Part shown: positions 12,171-25,800 of the stretch, in pieces
Position numbering within the stretch: the first letter of the stretch is position 1
How the letters are laid out: each line of letters starts with the position of its first letter
NCBI RefSeq assembly: GCF_963678635.1
Contig: NC_087071.1
Location: forward strand, 28,305,325 to 28,369,324
Origin: Symsagittifera roscoffensis
Taxonomy: Eukaryota > Xenacoelomorpha > Acoela > Convolutidae
DNA length: 64,000 nt
Direction: 5' to 3'
Notes under the pieces: generated by a model
What the model was told of the DNA's origin: nothing
Seen by the model: the letters and a program-made list of their open reading frames with translations, nothing else
Database searches by the model: none
Translations under genes and position numbers: made by a program

Positions 12171-14680
12171 TCAGTTGAACCATTTGATGACTACCTAAAG
12201 GCAATCAGGTCAAACTTGATGATTAATGTAGAGCCAAAGTCTATAATTACAGCACTGCATGAAACTTCGTTAAAAACGCGTAAAGTACCTCTAAAAAGAA
12301 AGCTGGAAGGAACAATTCATGCATGGTTTTCAGATTCAACATTGAATGTTTTTAAAAATTTTGGGAACAATTCGTAAAGCTCATTTTACATTAGAATCAA
12401 TTCCAAAACTTCAGGAACTGATTCCAATTAATTTCTCAATTCCAGAATTTTGCGCCTTTTAATTGGAAAATCCAGACTGTCCTGACCGGGACTTGGCAAA
12501 TGAAGAACGCCGCAAATGAAACAAAATACAGCGACCGGCGCGACTAGAAAAACCGTCGGGACTGGCGCGACATAAGGAAATATCGCGAACGGCTTGATTG
12601 CGAAGTTCCAATTTCAGACCTGAGAAACTGAGAACTAAACTCCACGACTAGCGCGACTCTAAACATGTTGGAACCGGTTCGACATAAGGAATTGGCGTGA
12701 CCGACGCCATTGAATATTTCCAATTCCGGACCTGCGCGACTAAGAACAAACAACCAAAATTTCCAAATCAGGATACGTGCGACTGAGGACTGAGAAATAA
12801 CCACTTTGCTTGGCGCGACTGAGCAAAATACCGAAAGACATTTCTTGACTCGAACCGCTAAAAATTTTTCTTGAGCTGCTCCGTCAGTCTTTCTTAAGTC
12901 GAGCCTGTAACATCTTGTCTTCAGTCGCGGACCTCGACCCGACTTATCGAGAAAGATTTGTCTAAGGAAACAAAAAGATTGCCGACGGCAGCTGAATAAC
13001 AATTTGCGGAATCCAACAAAACTTCCGCCAAGCAATGAGACTACTCTTGCAAACTTATCTGGTACTTTTCATCAAACTCTGGCCAAACATCCTCAATAGC
13101 TTCGTCTCCAACAATTAAAAGCTCCTATTCTTGCTCTGCTGTCTCTACTTTGCGCTATGTAATTGAGTTACCCGCTCAATTTTACTGCAACATCGAGTTA
13201 CTCAAATAGATTGAGGTGTTCATCTTCTAATAGCAAATTTTTTTCTGGTTTTGTTGCTCCTGAAGTAGTCCACAGCAACATATGTATCAATTTGCTTCAA
13301 AATCTAAAATCATGCAAACAACTAATAAAAACTTCTGGAACGTTGTTAGGTTGAGGGGGCCTTGAATAAAATCAAAGAAATTGGGTAAATTAATCTCAAT
13401 TTTTTTCAGCAGTTGATATCCACTCATTTGAACCATTTGAAGACTATCTTAAGGCAGCAATCACACTAAAATTGATGATGAATGTAAGGAAAAAAACTAT
13501 TTTTACAACACTGCATGAAGCTTATCTAAAAACGCGTATAGCACTTCTGAACTTCTAAAAAGAAAACTTGCTCAAATTTTACTGCAAAATACAGCTACTC
13601 AAATAGGTTGACGTTATCATCTTCAGCTAGCCAATTTTTTCTTGTATTTTGTCTGCTTCTGAAAGAAAGCAAAGCAAGCTACGTATCAGTTTTATTTCAA
13701 AATTTATAAAAGAAAAGAACTAATAAAATCTACTATGACCGGTATGAAGGCTGGGACCTGTACTTGAAGGCGCAACCCATGAATGGTTTTCAGATTCAAC
13801 ATTGAATGTTTTTAAATTTTTTGGAACAATTATAAAAGCTCAATTTAAATTGGAATTAGATCGTGTTAAAAGTTAACCTTCCCGGATCGAGGTCCTCAAT
13901 TTAGGAAAAGAATAGCGCGATTCAAATTTAGCAATTCCAGAATTTCGCGATTTTTAATTGGCAGTTCCAGACTGTCGCGACCGGAAATTGGCAATTAAAG
14001 AACACCGCAACTGGAAAAAAGCACAGCGACCGGCGCGACTCGAAAAACTCTCGGGACTGGCTCGACATATGGAAATGATGCGAACGGCTTGATTGAAAAA
14101 TCCCAATTCCGGACCTGTGCGACTAAAAACTCAACACTGCGGCTGCCGCAGCTCAAAAGATCTTCGGGACCGGTGCTACATAAGGGATTGGGATGACCGG
14201 CGCGATTGAAAAATTACAACTCCTGACCGGCGCAATATCAGTCTTTTCTTATGTGGCGCCGCTATAGGCTTTTCTTAAGTCGCTCCATCTGTCTTCTCTC
14301 AAGTCGCGTCTTTGAAGTTTTTTTCTGCAGTCTCGGACCTCGACACGTGTTATCAAGAGAGATTTGTGTAATGAAAAAGAAAAATTGCCTATTGCAACTA
14401 AATAACGACCGAAACATCAACCAAGCTATGCCGCTACACCTGCCTAACTTATTTTGAAATTCTCATCAAACTCACGCCAAACAGTCTCAAAAGTTACAAC
14501 TTCAACAGCTACAGCTTCAAGTTAAAGTTTGTTCTACCAGCTCTCTGTTGCGCTAAGTATTCGATTTACACGCTGGAATTTTACTGCAACACATTTTTAC
14601 TCAAATAAATCGAGGCGTTTATCCTCATAAAGCAATTTTGTTTTCTGGTTTTTTGCCTGCTCGTGAAGGGTACACTGCAA
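12170..14680. repeat. Two diverged copies of a ~1.3-kb duplicated segment
   Basis: Blocks at about 12174-12380 and 12480-12720 recur at about 13430-13860 and 13970-14230. Shared pieces include TTCAGATTCAACATTGAATG and many CGGCGCGACT-like words. The same three blocks occur in the same order: a TTTGA(A/T)GACTA block, the WFSDSTLN-coding block, then the CGCGAC-rich block. Both copies keep similar short protein-like frames on plus (EPFDDYLKAI / EPFEDYLKAA and WFSDSTLNVFK) broken by stops. This looks like a decayed gene or repeat family; the identity is unknown. Confidence 0.6.
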
Positions 14681-17600
14681 TCAACGTAGGTGTCTGACAC
14701 AAACTCGGGTTTTTTGCGTGGGAGGAAGCTTTAAAAAAGCCCGGTTTTCTCATGTCCCGAGAACATGTAACTCAGTTCATATTTTTTGTGCAGGTCTTTT
14801 CGGAAAAAAGTTTCCCGTCTTTTCTTGTGCGAAAAAAATCTCCAGCATTCGTACACAAAAAAAATAAACAGCAAAAAAAAACTTGAATTGATTGTTGTTG
14901 AACTCCGCACATATGTTGGTCAGTTCAACAATTAAGCTTAGATCGATCACTCTTGACTTTTTCCGTGCCCAGTAAAATTTTCCAGAAGGATCAAAAATTC
15001 TTCATGTCTCCCACATGCTGTTTTTCAGATCTGAACTTCATTTTTTCTCATAGAAAATTCAATTTTGAAGTCTATAGATTAAGGTTTTTTCTGCAAAAAA
15101 AAACATAAAGAATCTTGATTTTGGTTTACTTGTACATTTCCCGATGTCTCTCTCATCCTTAGGGAAACAGATTGAAGCAGTTTTTGATGGTAGATTTGGT
15201 ATAAATGGTATTTAAGTACTCTCCAGTTTCTAACTAAACAAAAAGAGTTTTGAAAAGTCTAAATTAGCCAAAATGGCGCAAACTTTTGGATTTTTCAGAT
15301 CAGAAACTAGAAAAAAACTATGTTTGAACAATATGCATTAAAAATGTAGTAGTCTTTTTTTTATACTTCTAATTATCAGCATATGAGGAGAACAACAAAA
15401 TTCAGTTATGAAACAGAAGCCTCTACTTACTTTTTTCTATAGAACTAAATGCCAACTTGGCATATTTTTTCGGTTTTTTGAATTCGCAGTTTTTATGGGC
15501 AAGAAGAGTAAGCATCAGTGTGCAGCTACAGTTCCCAGTGTTTCGAAGTGAACGTTTGAAGTTTAGTGATCGAATTTTTTTGTTGCTTCCAAGGTTATTG
15601 TAGCACCAACGTTATTACCATTTTTTCCTTAGCACATTACTACTATCAGATGAAATAATTGTTTACAAATGATATTTAAAAGTAGCCGATAAATAGATAC
15701 AAAATGGATCAAGTAATTTGGGAACTTTTTGCATATATGAATCAACCCAAGTTTTGTCTTTTTAAGAGGCAAAGAAATTGGGAATCATTTAGCAGCAAAA
15801 AATTCTTTTAATGAAAATTGAATTCAATTTTTAGATTTTTAGGGTGCTTGCGCTTAAGTAGCATTCAAATCCTTATACGGCTTTGATAAGAGTTATCGAA
15901 TAAAAGCTTATTTCTTGAGACAATTGTATAAAAACCTTAAAAAACCAAGCCTAAATTTTTCCATGATAAAATAAACAAGGTTGTTAGGTTCCAAAAAAAA
16001 TTTATTTTATCACAAAAATCAAAAACTTTTGAGAAACAATGCAAAAAGGTTTCGGTCTTTGAGTTATATGCTATTTCTGCTCGTCTCTTGCAGGTACTTA
16101 GCCAAATCTTTCATCGCACTCTCAAATTTTTCTAGCCCATCGAGTGAGACCTATGTGGATTTAGCATGAGTGCATTGAAGTTTTTCATTGGCTTCGTAAA
16201 AATTCTTCCAATTTTCTAAAATGAATAGGCATGGTTATATTTTTCAAAAAATGAATATCTTGTCAATAAGAAGGTAAAAAGCTTTTCCGCTTATTAATCT
16301 TAGTGTGACTGATAATTGATAATCAAAAGAAAAAATTTGCGAGGCAAAATACATAATTATATGGTCTCCTTAAAAAGTTTTCATGGTTAAGGGAGCGCAG
16401 AACGAATCTTACAACAAAATTACAAGAATTTGATTTCGTCTGAACCGCAGCTCAGAAAACTGAATCTTGATGAATTTGCTGTCCAAAAGAAATGATTTTA
16501 TTAAAAAGTTTATCTTAGAAAATTTTGAATTTCTTGCTTACAGAATGTAAAACTTTTCTAAGCGTTTGGATCATAATTTGAACCTAGAGCAGAATCAAAG
16601 AGTTTAGAAAATCAATTTTGTACCAGCATTTTAAATTTTTGGAAGTTTTGCGCAGCTCATGAAAAAAATTTGCTCTCTGGTACGTGTCATTAAAAACTTT
16701 TTCCCATCAATTTTAACACATAAATTTTAAGCATAATGTTTCCAATTCTGCCAAATATGATACTTGGGATTATTACAATTTTGTATAGGTCTTCAATTCG
16801 AGGATTCGAACCGAAAAATTGCATAAACTAATGCCGACTTTAAAATATGCAAAATGCTTGTTGTTGGGCTTCTTAATGCTCCTGTTTTTCAAGGTTTCAT
16901 TTTCATTTAACGTATTACATCTGGTCTGAACCTTAGAAATTGTATTTTTGAATGATTGATCGATAGAATTGAAACAAACTGGCAAGAAAGGCATGTTTCT
17001 ATAGACTTTAGATTGAGTATAGTTTTGCAGAAAACAAAATCCATCAACAGATATTCTTTGTTACCTACTCTTGCACAACTTGTCACAAACATTTAAATTA
17101 CTTTTTATTAGCACGAACAAATACGGTGTGGAGTTTTTCCAAGTTTTTTTTGTACAATTAGGAAAAAAAGACTTTGAATAGATTGGATTTTTCAGCCAAA
17201 TTTAAACTGAGTTAATCGTCAATCCAGCTGCTATAAAGGTTTCACAAAAACGGAACACATCGAATTGAACGTGAATGGAGCCCGGATGAAAAACCTTTAA
17301 ACACCCAGGCTGACCATCATAGACCGAGAATGCCAATCATACATTTTTATACACTAAATATAGATAAAAAAATGCAGGTCAAATAAATTTCATAGTTTTT
17401 GCTTACATGATAAAGTCGAAATTTAATTAAAAAAAGTTTTTGTTGTTTGGGCATAAGAGACGGTGTATAATCATGAAGAAAATTCGGGCAGAAAAATAGT
17501 AGTTATGCCCAATTTCACAAAATGGATTTTGTATGACTAGCAATTTTTGTTGTTGAAACTGGAAATGTTACAGTAGTTTCGAAATTGACTTTGAAAAGGT

Positions 17601-18611
17601 TTGTAATTTTGTAGCGCAAAACGTATTTGATACTCAATCAATCATTTCCAAAAATTGTTCTTTTTTTCTGTGTATAAGGTAGTCCTGGATACAAAAAAGT
17701 GGCATTATTGTTTAAAATCTTTCGAGAACTTATTAAAATACCTAATTACAGTTTATTGCAGAATTTTTTATGCCTTGAACATTGAATGATGAACTCAAAG
17801 TTTCAAATTAGAAACTTAAGTGTCTTACAAAATGTTTACAGAAAAAAATGTAAAGATCTTAGATAATTCCACAATATTGATTGCGTCAGACATCCATATT
17901 CAGTTTGTTTCTATCGCATTGAGCATTCAAAACTTTCATCCCTTCGGGGACTCACGCGTTGAGAAACCAGAGTCTTTTTCATTTTTGTTTGGTTATGAAC
18001 CTAATTGAAAAACTTGAGACTCATTTCAATGAAAAAGAAACAAATTTATGATTTTTGGAAAAACGCTTGTCATAAAGTTTCCATAAAAGAAAAAATACAA
18101 ATCAAAGACGTTAATTAAACCTTTCTGTACCTATGGAATTGCAGTAAATTGGTATGGCTAGTATTTTTTATAATAAAATTGTAAGATTAGCATTTCTGGT
18201 CAACCCGGGTAGTTCCAATTGAAAATAAAAACACGAATTGGAGATTTAAGTTATATTAAATGGGATGATAAATTGCTGATTTAAATTATACGGAAAACGA
18301 ATAAAACTTGAAAAACAAAACGCGTTTTTTCTCAAATTTAGACTAGACGTTATACAAAGAAGGCGAAGAAAAAATTTGCTTAGAATTTGAAAAAAGTTAA
18401 AATAGTGCAACCGTTTTGAAAAACTCAGGCCCAATGTTTTATACCAAAAGGATCATTTATTGTTTTTTTATTAATAAAAATTGCGTCAAAACTGTAGGTT
18501 CAATGCCTGATAAAAGTTTATCATAGAGAGGGAGTTTTTTTTGTAATCCAACAAAATTTAAGTATAGTAGAAATGTCTCAGCTCTGTGGGGGGATGTAGG
18601 AGGAGCTGATA
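14681..18611. other. Intergenic AT-rich DNA, nothing recognised
   Basis: Only short chance frames and homopolymer tracts are visible on both strands. Confidence 0.4.
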
Positions 18612-18798
18612 CAGGGGCGGATGTAGGATAATCACGAAGGGGGACCGGCCGCAGCAAACTTTTGAAAAACCAGGCCAAAAAACTTGGGATTAATCAGACG
18701 GTACGTGTATCAAAGGGTGACCCTTTTCGTAGTCCGGGAGATAAATCACTGAGGGATGAGGAATCGATCCCCCTGCCCCTTAAATCCGCTATTGTCTG
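18612..18798. mobile_element. Possible eroded hAT-type MITE
   Basis: The left end CAGGGGCGGATGTAGGA matches the MITE family at 6192. The right end AAATCCGCTATTGTCTG is only a weak inverted match, and no target duplication was found. Confidence 0.3.
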
Positions 18799-19346
18799 TA
18801 TACAAAATTCATTTTCATTTGATAGCTAAAAAAAAAGATTTTAACTAACTAAAAAAGCAGTTTTCAACTTAAAAACGTTTGTTAACCATTTTGCCCAACT
18901 TTTTGGAGATATTACGCTCTGAAACTTTGATGGACTACATGGAAGCTCAATATGATGTATTTTTACAAGCAATTGAAGCGATAGCTTTGGGGTATCATTT
19001 GATTGACTAAACAAGCCAAAAAACTCCAAAAGCGTATGATTGGATTGAATAAAATTATTGGGGTAAAAATTCGGGCCCGGATCTTTGCAAAATCCTTGCA
19101 CGATATTACTTCTGGTGCAAAAAGTAATTGCAAGTTATGATTTCATCACTTTGCGTCTTAAGTCAACCCAATTTGAGAAACACTTTCGACTTTTTTTGCT
19201 GTGCTAACCATTTTGTTGCTCTGATTTTTACAACAACCAAAATCAGCGCAACGATTTCTTTCAAATTTCGTCCGGATTCCGACCATGTGAGGTTACGACA
19301 AATCCCCTTTTGTATTCTTGATAATCTTTGAATCAATTTGACATGT

Positions 19347-19367
19347 TTATTGATTCGCTATTTATTG
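19347..19367 (-). promoter_or_regulatory. Two polyadenylation signals for the FN3 gene
   Basis: AATAAA on the minus strand (TTTATT on plus) at 19347-19352 and 19362-19367, about 340 bp past the stop codon of the FN3 receptor gene. Confidence 0.45.
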
Positions 19368-19700
19368 TATGATTGGGTTTTGAAAATCAAAATCTCCCAG
19401 TGTAATATTCCACAAAGAAATAACAACGTTAATTCAGTTTCATTAAGAAAATATATTTTCTGCCATTTTTGCAAGTTCTTCAACACTGTTCTTAAACTCT
19501 TCTTTAACAGAAAGCTGTGATTTAGTATCTTAGTTGAATTCACCTGGTTATAAATTGAGTTTCAAGATTTCAAAGTCTGTCTACGAAGCTAAAAATTTTT
19601 CTAGTAAAGTAATATAGTTCTATAAAAAGTGTGAAATATTCTATTTAAAGTTTTGATCACAAGTATTTCTCCAGCTTCTGTTTTCTGATATATTTCTCTC

Positions 19701-19827
19701 CTAGGTCATCACTTGATCAAAGACGATTGGCTCTCCGAGATCTTCTTTCGCATCTGGTTTTATTTTTTCAGCCTTCTCAGTGTAATCTGGCTCATCATGA
19801 CTACCTGGCTCTCCGTATTCAGTTTCT
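19701..19827 (-). CDS. FN3 gene terminal exon: short cytoplasmic tail
   Basis: Acceptor TTTTATAG, entered in phase 2 so that AA+A completes a Lys, then 41 codons and TAG. The tail is acidic with two tyrosines (TEYGEPG and PDYTEK) and ends FDQVMT. It has no catalytic domain. Confidence 0.8.
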
Positions 19828-22800
19828 CTATAAAATTTCAGACCCGCAATGATGTTTAGTCAATCTTTGGCAAAATCGGTGAACTTGAGTTTATTCATTG
19901 TGGTTAGTTAGGTTTAGACTCAGCCTTTACGAATAAATCTCGCTAAAAACTGGTTTTTGAAGTCTGGGGGAGATAAAGTTTTGGGTTAAATCGTTGAATG
20001 AAAAAGATATTTCCAATAGATTGTGAATATAAGCTTGAAAAGCTCAAACTGGCATCAATCATGAAAATGGACTGGCTGAGGAGAATTAAGTTCGTTTTTC
20101 ATCGAAAACGTTCTTCAAAACCAATTCTTTCATTTTAATTATTATTTTCTCAATCATTTTTTTTCAATCTAAAAACCTGCTTCTGTTAGGGAACTTTGGT
20201 TTGGGAGTATAAATCCTAAGTTTGCTGGGTTTTTTTACTTATTCCGCCTCAATTTTGTAAGCATCTTTATATGGAAACCAGGAAAGATAGTTCTCAAATC
20301 TGATTGGCTGAAAATAAAATCGTCGCTTAAACATAATGTAAAAGATCTTCAATTAGTTATGGATGAGCTGTTAAATTATTGAATCTCGTTTACTATCCCC
20401 CCCCCTAGGGTACCTAGTAACGAATTGCCACCCCTATAAAGAAATAATTCAATGGTTAAGCTTATGTGAGTTTTGTACCTAGTAAAAAGTAACGAATCTC
20501 CCCCCCCCCCCCCCCCCCCCCCTTACCAAAGGGAGAAATAGTTAAAGAGATCCAAAGTAGTTTTGACGGAATAAATAGAAAGACTGTTAGAATTCAACTG
20601 TTAGCAATTCAAACCATAGCAATCCAACTGTGAACATCTTCCTTGGTTATTCGTGACGAAAATCAAACGAGTTCACAAAAAAATCCTCGTTAGAAAAAAA
20701 AATAGGATGAAGAAGTAGCCCGGTCGCCAGAAGCAAAATTGACATTGAGGTAAGCTTACTGATAGAGGTCGTAAGGGCCATAGTAGGTGGGGTTATCGTA
20801 CCCTAACGCCGTTGGCTCTTCCCCCTTCTCATCTCCAACTGACCTGATAACAAAAAGAAAACAACTCTCAGGTTTCAAAAAAATTTTTCACTCTAAAGTC
20901 ACGCTGTTCTAAAAGACGAATACGGGTGATGCACTTCAATAATTATGGTTGAGATTAAAATTTAAACAATTCGATATATTTTTTACACATTCTTTTTCAT
21001 ACGTCAGAGTTTGGATTCTTGAGTAATCTTCTCAAAAATTTCATCCAACCGGAACAAACTTTAATTTGATCCCAAACTCTTGTTTTAAAAAAAGTTGTTA
21101 GAATTCAATGAAAAAAAAATTAATTTGCCAAATTGATTTGTTATTCTAAAACCGGCGTATCTCATTTTTTTCTGTCTGAGTTGTCAAAAAGAAAAAATTC
21201 CAGCAAAATTTTGCAAAATTAAGCAACAAGACAACTTGCCTGCCCACAATTTAAAACAAACCAAAAAATGTTTTCAAAGTATCAATAAATTCCAACCTTC
21301 CTCATCTTTTGTGTTATTTTTTGTCTATGATTCTTTATTTGGGGGGAGCTCGCAAAACCAAACCAGCTGGAAAAAGTTGCAGTTTATTTTCTAACAAATT
21401 TCTGTCGAAACATTGTGCTCCTATAATTGAAATTACAATCCGACAACTGACAACTCTAAAATGATATACAAAGTAATGCACTTTGATGTTTTGTGATGAT
21501 TTTATTTAAGCTTACAATTATTTAAAGTACGATTGGTCTTCAATAAATTAACATAGACAGTATAGTCTGCTTAACCTGGAATGAGTTTGATTGAGCAATG
21601 AATGAGTTTTTGCGAAAAAAAAACATAAAACGATAAGCTTACTGATAAGGTTAGTAGGGATCAAGGTAAGCCGCCTTGTCGTTCCGTGTTGCTGTTAGTC
21701 CATGTGCTTTCCTTTCGGAACTTGACTCAATAGAAAAATGGACGACTTTCACGGGTCTTCAGGCCGATGAGACTTTAAGCCGAAACATAAAGTAAGGGAC
21801 TTCAAGCCAAAAATTTTCTCATTAAGTCATAAAATTTGAATTACTTGAAAACTTTTTTAAAGAATTTCCCATTTTCATGATCTTTCTTCAGTAGTTACAG
21901 GTTTCTTCATAAAAATATCCTCCAAACGTGATGTTTAGGAAAGTTCAAATATAAAGAACGTTTGACGTCAAATTTCATGTTTATATTTTATACATTTGAA
22001 AACTGGCTGATATTATTATCAGATGTCAATCCTAACTGATTCATTGTCATGAATAACGCTTATTATGGACTTAACTTTCTAAATTTTTGATAAGCAACTT
22101 GTTTTTGATGAAAAAATAGCGATTTGAGGTGCTTGTAAAGTTTCAATTTCGACCTGAAGTCCCTTCAGCTTGAAGTCACGTCAGCTTGTTGTCATAGACC
22201 CCACTTCAACATGTGAAGAATATATGTTTTGTAAACGTGATGCAAATATTACGAACAGTATACAAAAAGTAACAAAACTGCTCGTATCAGGGCGAAGCCT
22301 TGAATGTTCCGACTGCCTTTTAAGATATATGGAGCAATGATAACATGAAACGTTTAAATAAAATAAAATAAAATATTTTTTTTAAATTGAGATTTTTTGT
22401 GAAAACATCCCCCCACATGTCATATTAATTACAAAGTAATAAATTTTGCTTCTATTAACAAATAATTTTTGGCATTTAAGCTTCCTTGAACCAATTTGGA
22501 ACGGTTTATAACCAATTTGGAACTTGACGAAAAATGGTCACAGGTGAAATAATTTTTCAAATAATATAAGCTCAGGACAACAATAGCTTTCGAATGAGAT
22601 AGAAAAAGTTCTCTCAAAAATGGTTAGTTAAAAAATCGAAATTTGTCTGAAGAAAAAAAACCCACTCCGAGCACAAATATTCCGTTAATTTCGCTTCGAA
22701 ACTCGAAACAAAAATTAAATAAAAAACAGAACAACACTTTTTGTAGTTTTTTTTAAAGTCAAAAAGAATGTGTAATGTCGCCAAACTTGAGGCACGATAT

Positions 22801-25800
22801 ATGTTTTTTTAACAATAATCATAAACGTTATAATATTAATCAAAATCCATTGTCGTAGGTAATTTAAAAAGATAATAAATGAAGCCAACAACTTTACTGC
22901 GTGGGAGAGCACATTGGACCTGATCCGTTCACAGGTGTCTTAGTTTTACCCTCGCGCGTCAAGACTTTTATGATATTGACGAGGTTTTTCCGTGATGCAT
23001 ACTTTGATGTACCAGATAAAAAAGCGGGATGTTACTTTCTGCTCAAAAACCTGATAGATATTTACTTACTTTTGATGTGATCGTATTATGCGCAAGAAGA
23101 GCGCAGAAGCGAAGCCAATCAGGGTAAGAAAGGCGACCGACGCAGCGACAATGATTATGATGACCAGCACACTCAGAGATTTCTCATCAGTTTCGTCTGA
23201 AACAATCCAAAAAAACTGCTTCCGTCAGGTTTTACCAGTATTTTCTGACTGAAACCTTTCATCTCAGTTTTTGTTTGCTAGGAAGTTAAAGCTGAAAATT
23301 TTAAGTTTTTCGATATTCTGTAAGTTTTTTCTGTAAGAGTCAACCAGAGAAAAGTGCGACCAGGTGCTTACCTCGAATCATTTTTTTTTCGATTGACAAG
23401 TTGCCGCACTTACAAAAACTTGAGCTGATATGTTGATTTTTTATGGAAACTTAGAGTATGTTGAATCATGTAATTTATGCCAAATTCAAACATGGCAAAA
23501 ATTTCTGAACTTACAAGTTTCCATTAATGAAAAACTTCCTGTCATAGAATTCCATATAACTTCATACGTACTGAAAACTATCTTAATAGTTTTCCCTTAT
23601 TGAAACAAGTGACTACCATTTTTCCATAAATCAAACATTGATTCTTTTCTAAGTTTTTCTTTATTTTTCACTTTCTCTTTATTTTCTGGTAATTGTAGTT
23701 CGATTGACAAAACCTACGACGTCAAAAAAATTCTAGAAGGGCAAGATTAATAATCATACCATAGCCCTTCTGGTCTTGATTGAGACTTCAAAAAAGTTCA
23801 GGTCAAACTGATTTGAACAATTTTGGCTTTCAGACTAAACTAGACGATTGGAGAGGCTGAACTAAAATTTTAATTTAAGGAATAGAAAAATTTTTGCGTT
23901 TTTTTCTCCTACTATCTTCAATCGTTCTTGCATTTTTTCATCTAAATCACTGAACTATTCTGGAAAACAAACATCAACTAACTTAAATTTGTAAAAAATG
24001 AAAAAAAAAAAACCTTTTGGAATACTTTTTCTTCTTTCATTTATATGGTTATCCTTGTTTCAAATTGGGTATCCCTGTTTTATCGTATTATGAAATTAAA
24101 ATCAGACAGAAAAGATCAAATTTACCGAGAAGAATTTTTGAGATTTTTTCTTAAAAAAAAAACAACACAAAAATCACCAAGGCGTTAAAAAAGTGTCTTA
24201 AATACTCTCAATGACAGAAAGCAATTGTTTTTATAGCTTTTTCAGTTTTCAAGATGTGTTCCATATTTTTTCGTAAAAAAATTTTTTAGTGCTGATTTGG
24301 ACAGATGAGGTCAACAGTTGATCTGATATTAACTTTGAAGGATAGAACCTGATACTATCTTGTAACCCATGACAACTGAAAAAAAAACTGCTCTCACCTG
24401 TGACAAATTCAGCTTTGAAGATATGGGGCATTTTTTCTCCAAACAAAGACGGCTGGATCTCGATAGTGTAGTTGGTATTCGGGGTCAACTCAGATAAAGT
24501 GAAGGTGCAAAGGTTCAACTCTTTGTTACACTGTGAGCCCTCCAGAAGTATTTCTCGGATGATTAAATCTGTTTCGGTTGAATTTTCAATTTTTTCGTAG
24601 AGCTGAATAACAAATAAATAGAGGGTCAATTTTTGATGAAATTGCTAGCAATTTACTTTTTTTAATACCTGTCTATTTTTTTGCTAGTGACCAAAATCGT
24701 GTTTTTTCAGACAACAAGAAGGTAACAATTTAATTACTTTTTGATTGAAATTGCGTCTAGAAACATTTTTTTGCTGACTAACTTTGCATAGGAAGACGAA
24801 AATATCTATGTGGGGAAGATAAGCTCCACGAAGATTGACAGTGCACTGTTCAGATTGACAGCTGACATTCGAGTACAAGTGGAAGGTGATATCTGAAAAG
24901 AAACCAAGGATGCAAAGTTGCAAAGAGGAGCCAAGGATGATATCAGTTCCGGTCTACACTTATGAATATTGTCCATTAGTAGTTTTAAAAATAAGTTCTA
25001 ATTGATTAAATAAAGCTTAAATTTTTTGCGCTGGGCCCAACTGCGTTTATGGTTGACTTTCAAACATTACTTTTTAAAAGTTTGTTGAGTAGAGTGAATA
25101 TGCGGCCCTCATAAACTTTCGAAAAAGTAACTTTCGGAGAAAATTGATTCTAAGCTGTGTCATGGTAATAGAAGTTGGCTAAAGAAAAACAATGAAAGTT
25201 TTGTATTGTAAGGATCAAAAAATATCGTGTAGCATAATGAAGTTTCAGATATACTTTTTATAAATCTGTTTTCAAGGTACATAATCAGTACCTTCGTTTG
25301 GGACAATTTTGAACTGGCTGATTGGTGCGGATGTCTTTAGACCACTTGATTGATGCTCTCTCCAAAACAACAGCTGCGCTGTTAAGTTGTCATCAGTGTA
25401 ATTGTGGATATACTGCAGACATTTCATTCCGACTCCAAGCTAAACAAGGATGGCTACTTGCCGTTTAAGTAGTACACAGGTTTTCAAGCAAATTTGTTTA
25501 TCTTGGCAAAGAACCTAAAACCATTCAACAAAAGTCGAAACTTTTGAAAGAATTTCTTTTTTTTGGAGGTGTGCCACTGAAAATTCTGATAATTAGATCA
25601 AGATTGAATTCAAACCTGTTTTTTGTCGAGAAATTTTTGATTTTTTGATTTTTTGTCGATGGTTGAACAGAATTTGTTACGTTGAAACTTTTTTTTCAAC
25701 AGCACTTCCGACAAAATCCGGAAATAGTTCATTTTTTTGGATTTTGAAAATGCATCTGGTACTACCAAAAAACTGAAATGGAATTAAAATTGCTTTTACG

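Noticed and set aside
12544..13035. 163-codon minus-strand open frame
   Set aside because: It lies within the duplicated CGCGAC-rich repeat, has biased low-complexity composition and no motif. The second copy does not keep the frame.
9086..19700. Search for phosphatase or kinase exons downstream of the FN3 receptor
   Set aside because: No HCSAGVGRTG- or HRDLAARN-like motif was seen on the minus strand. The terminal exon at 19701-19827 joins the transmembrane exon in phase with its own stop.
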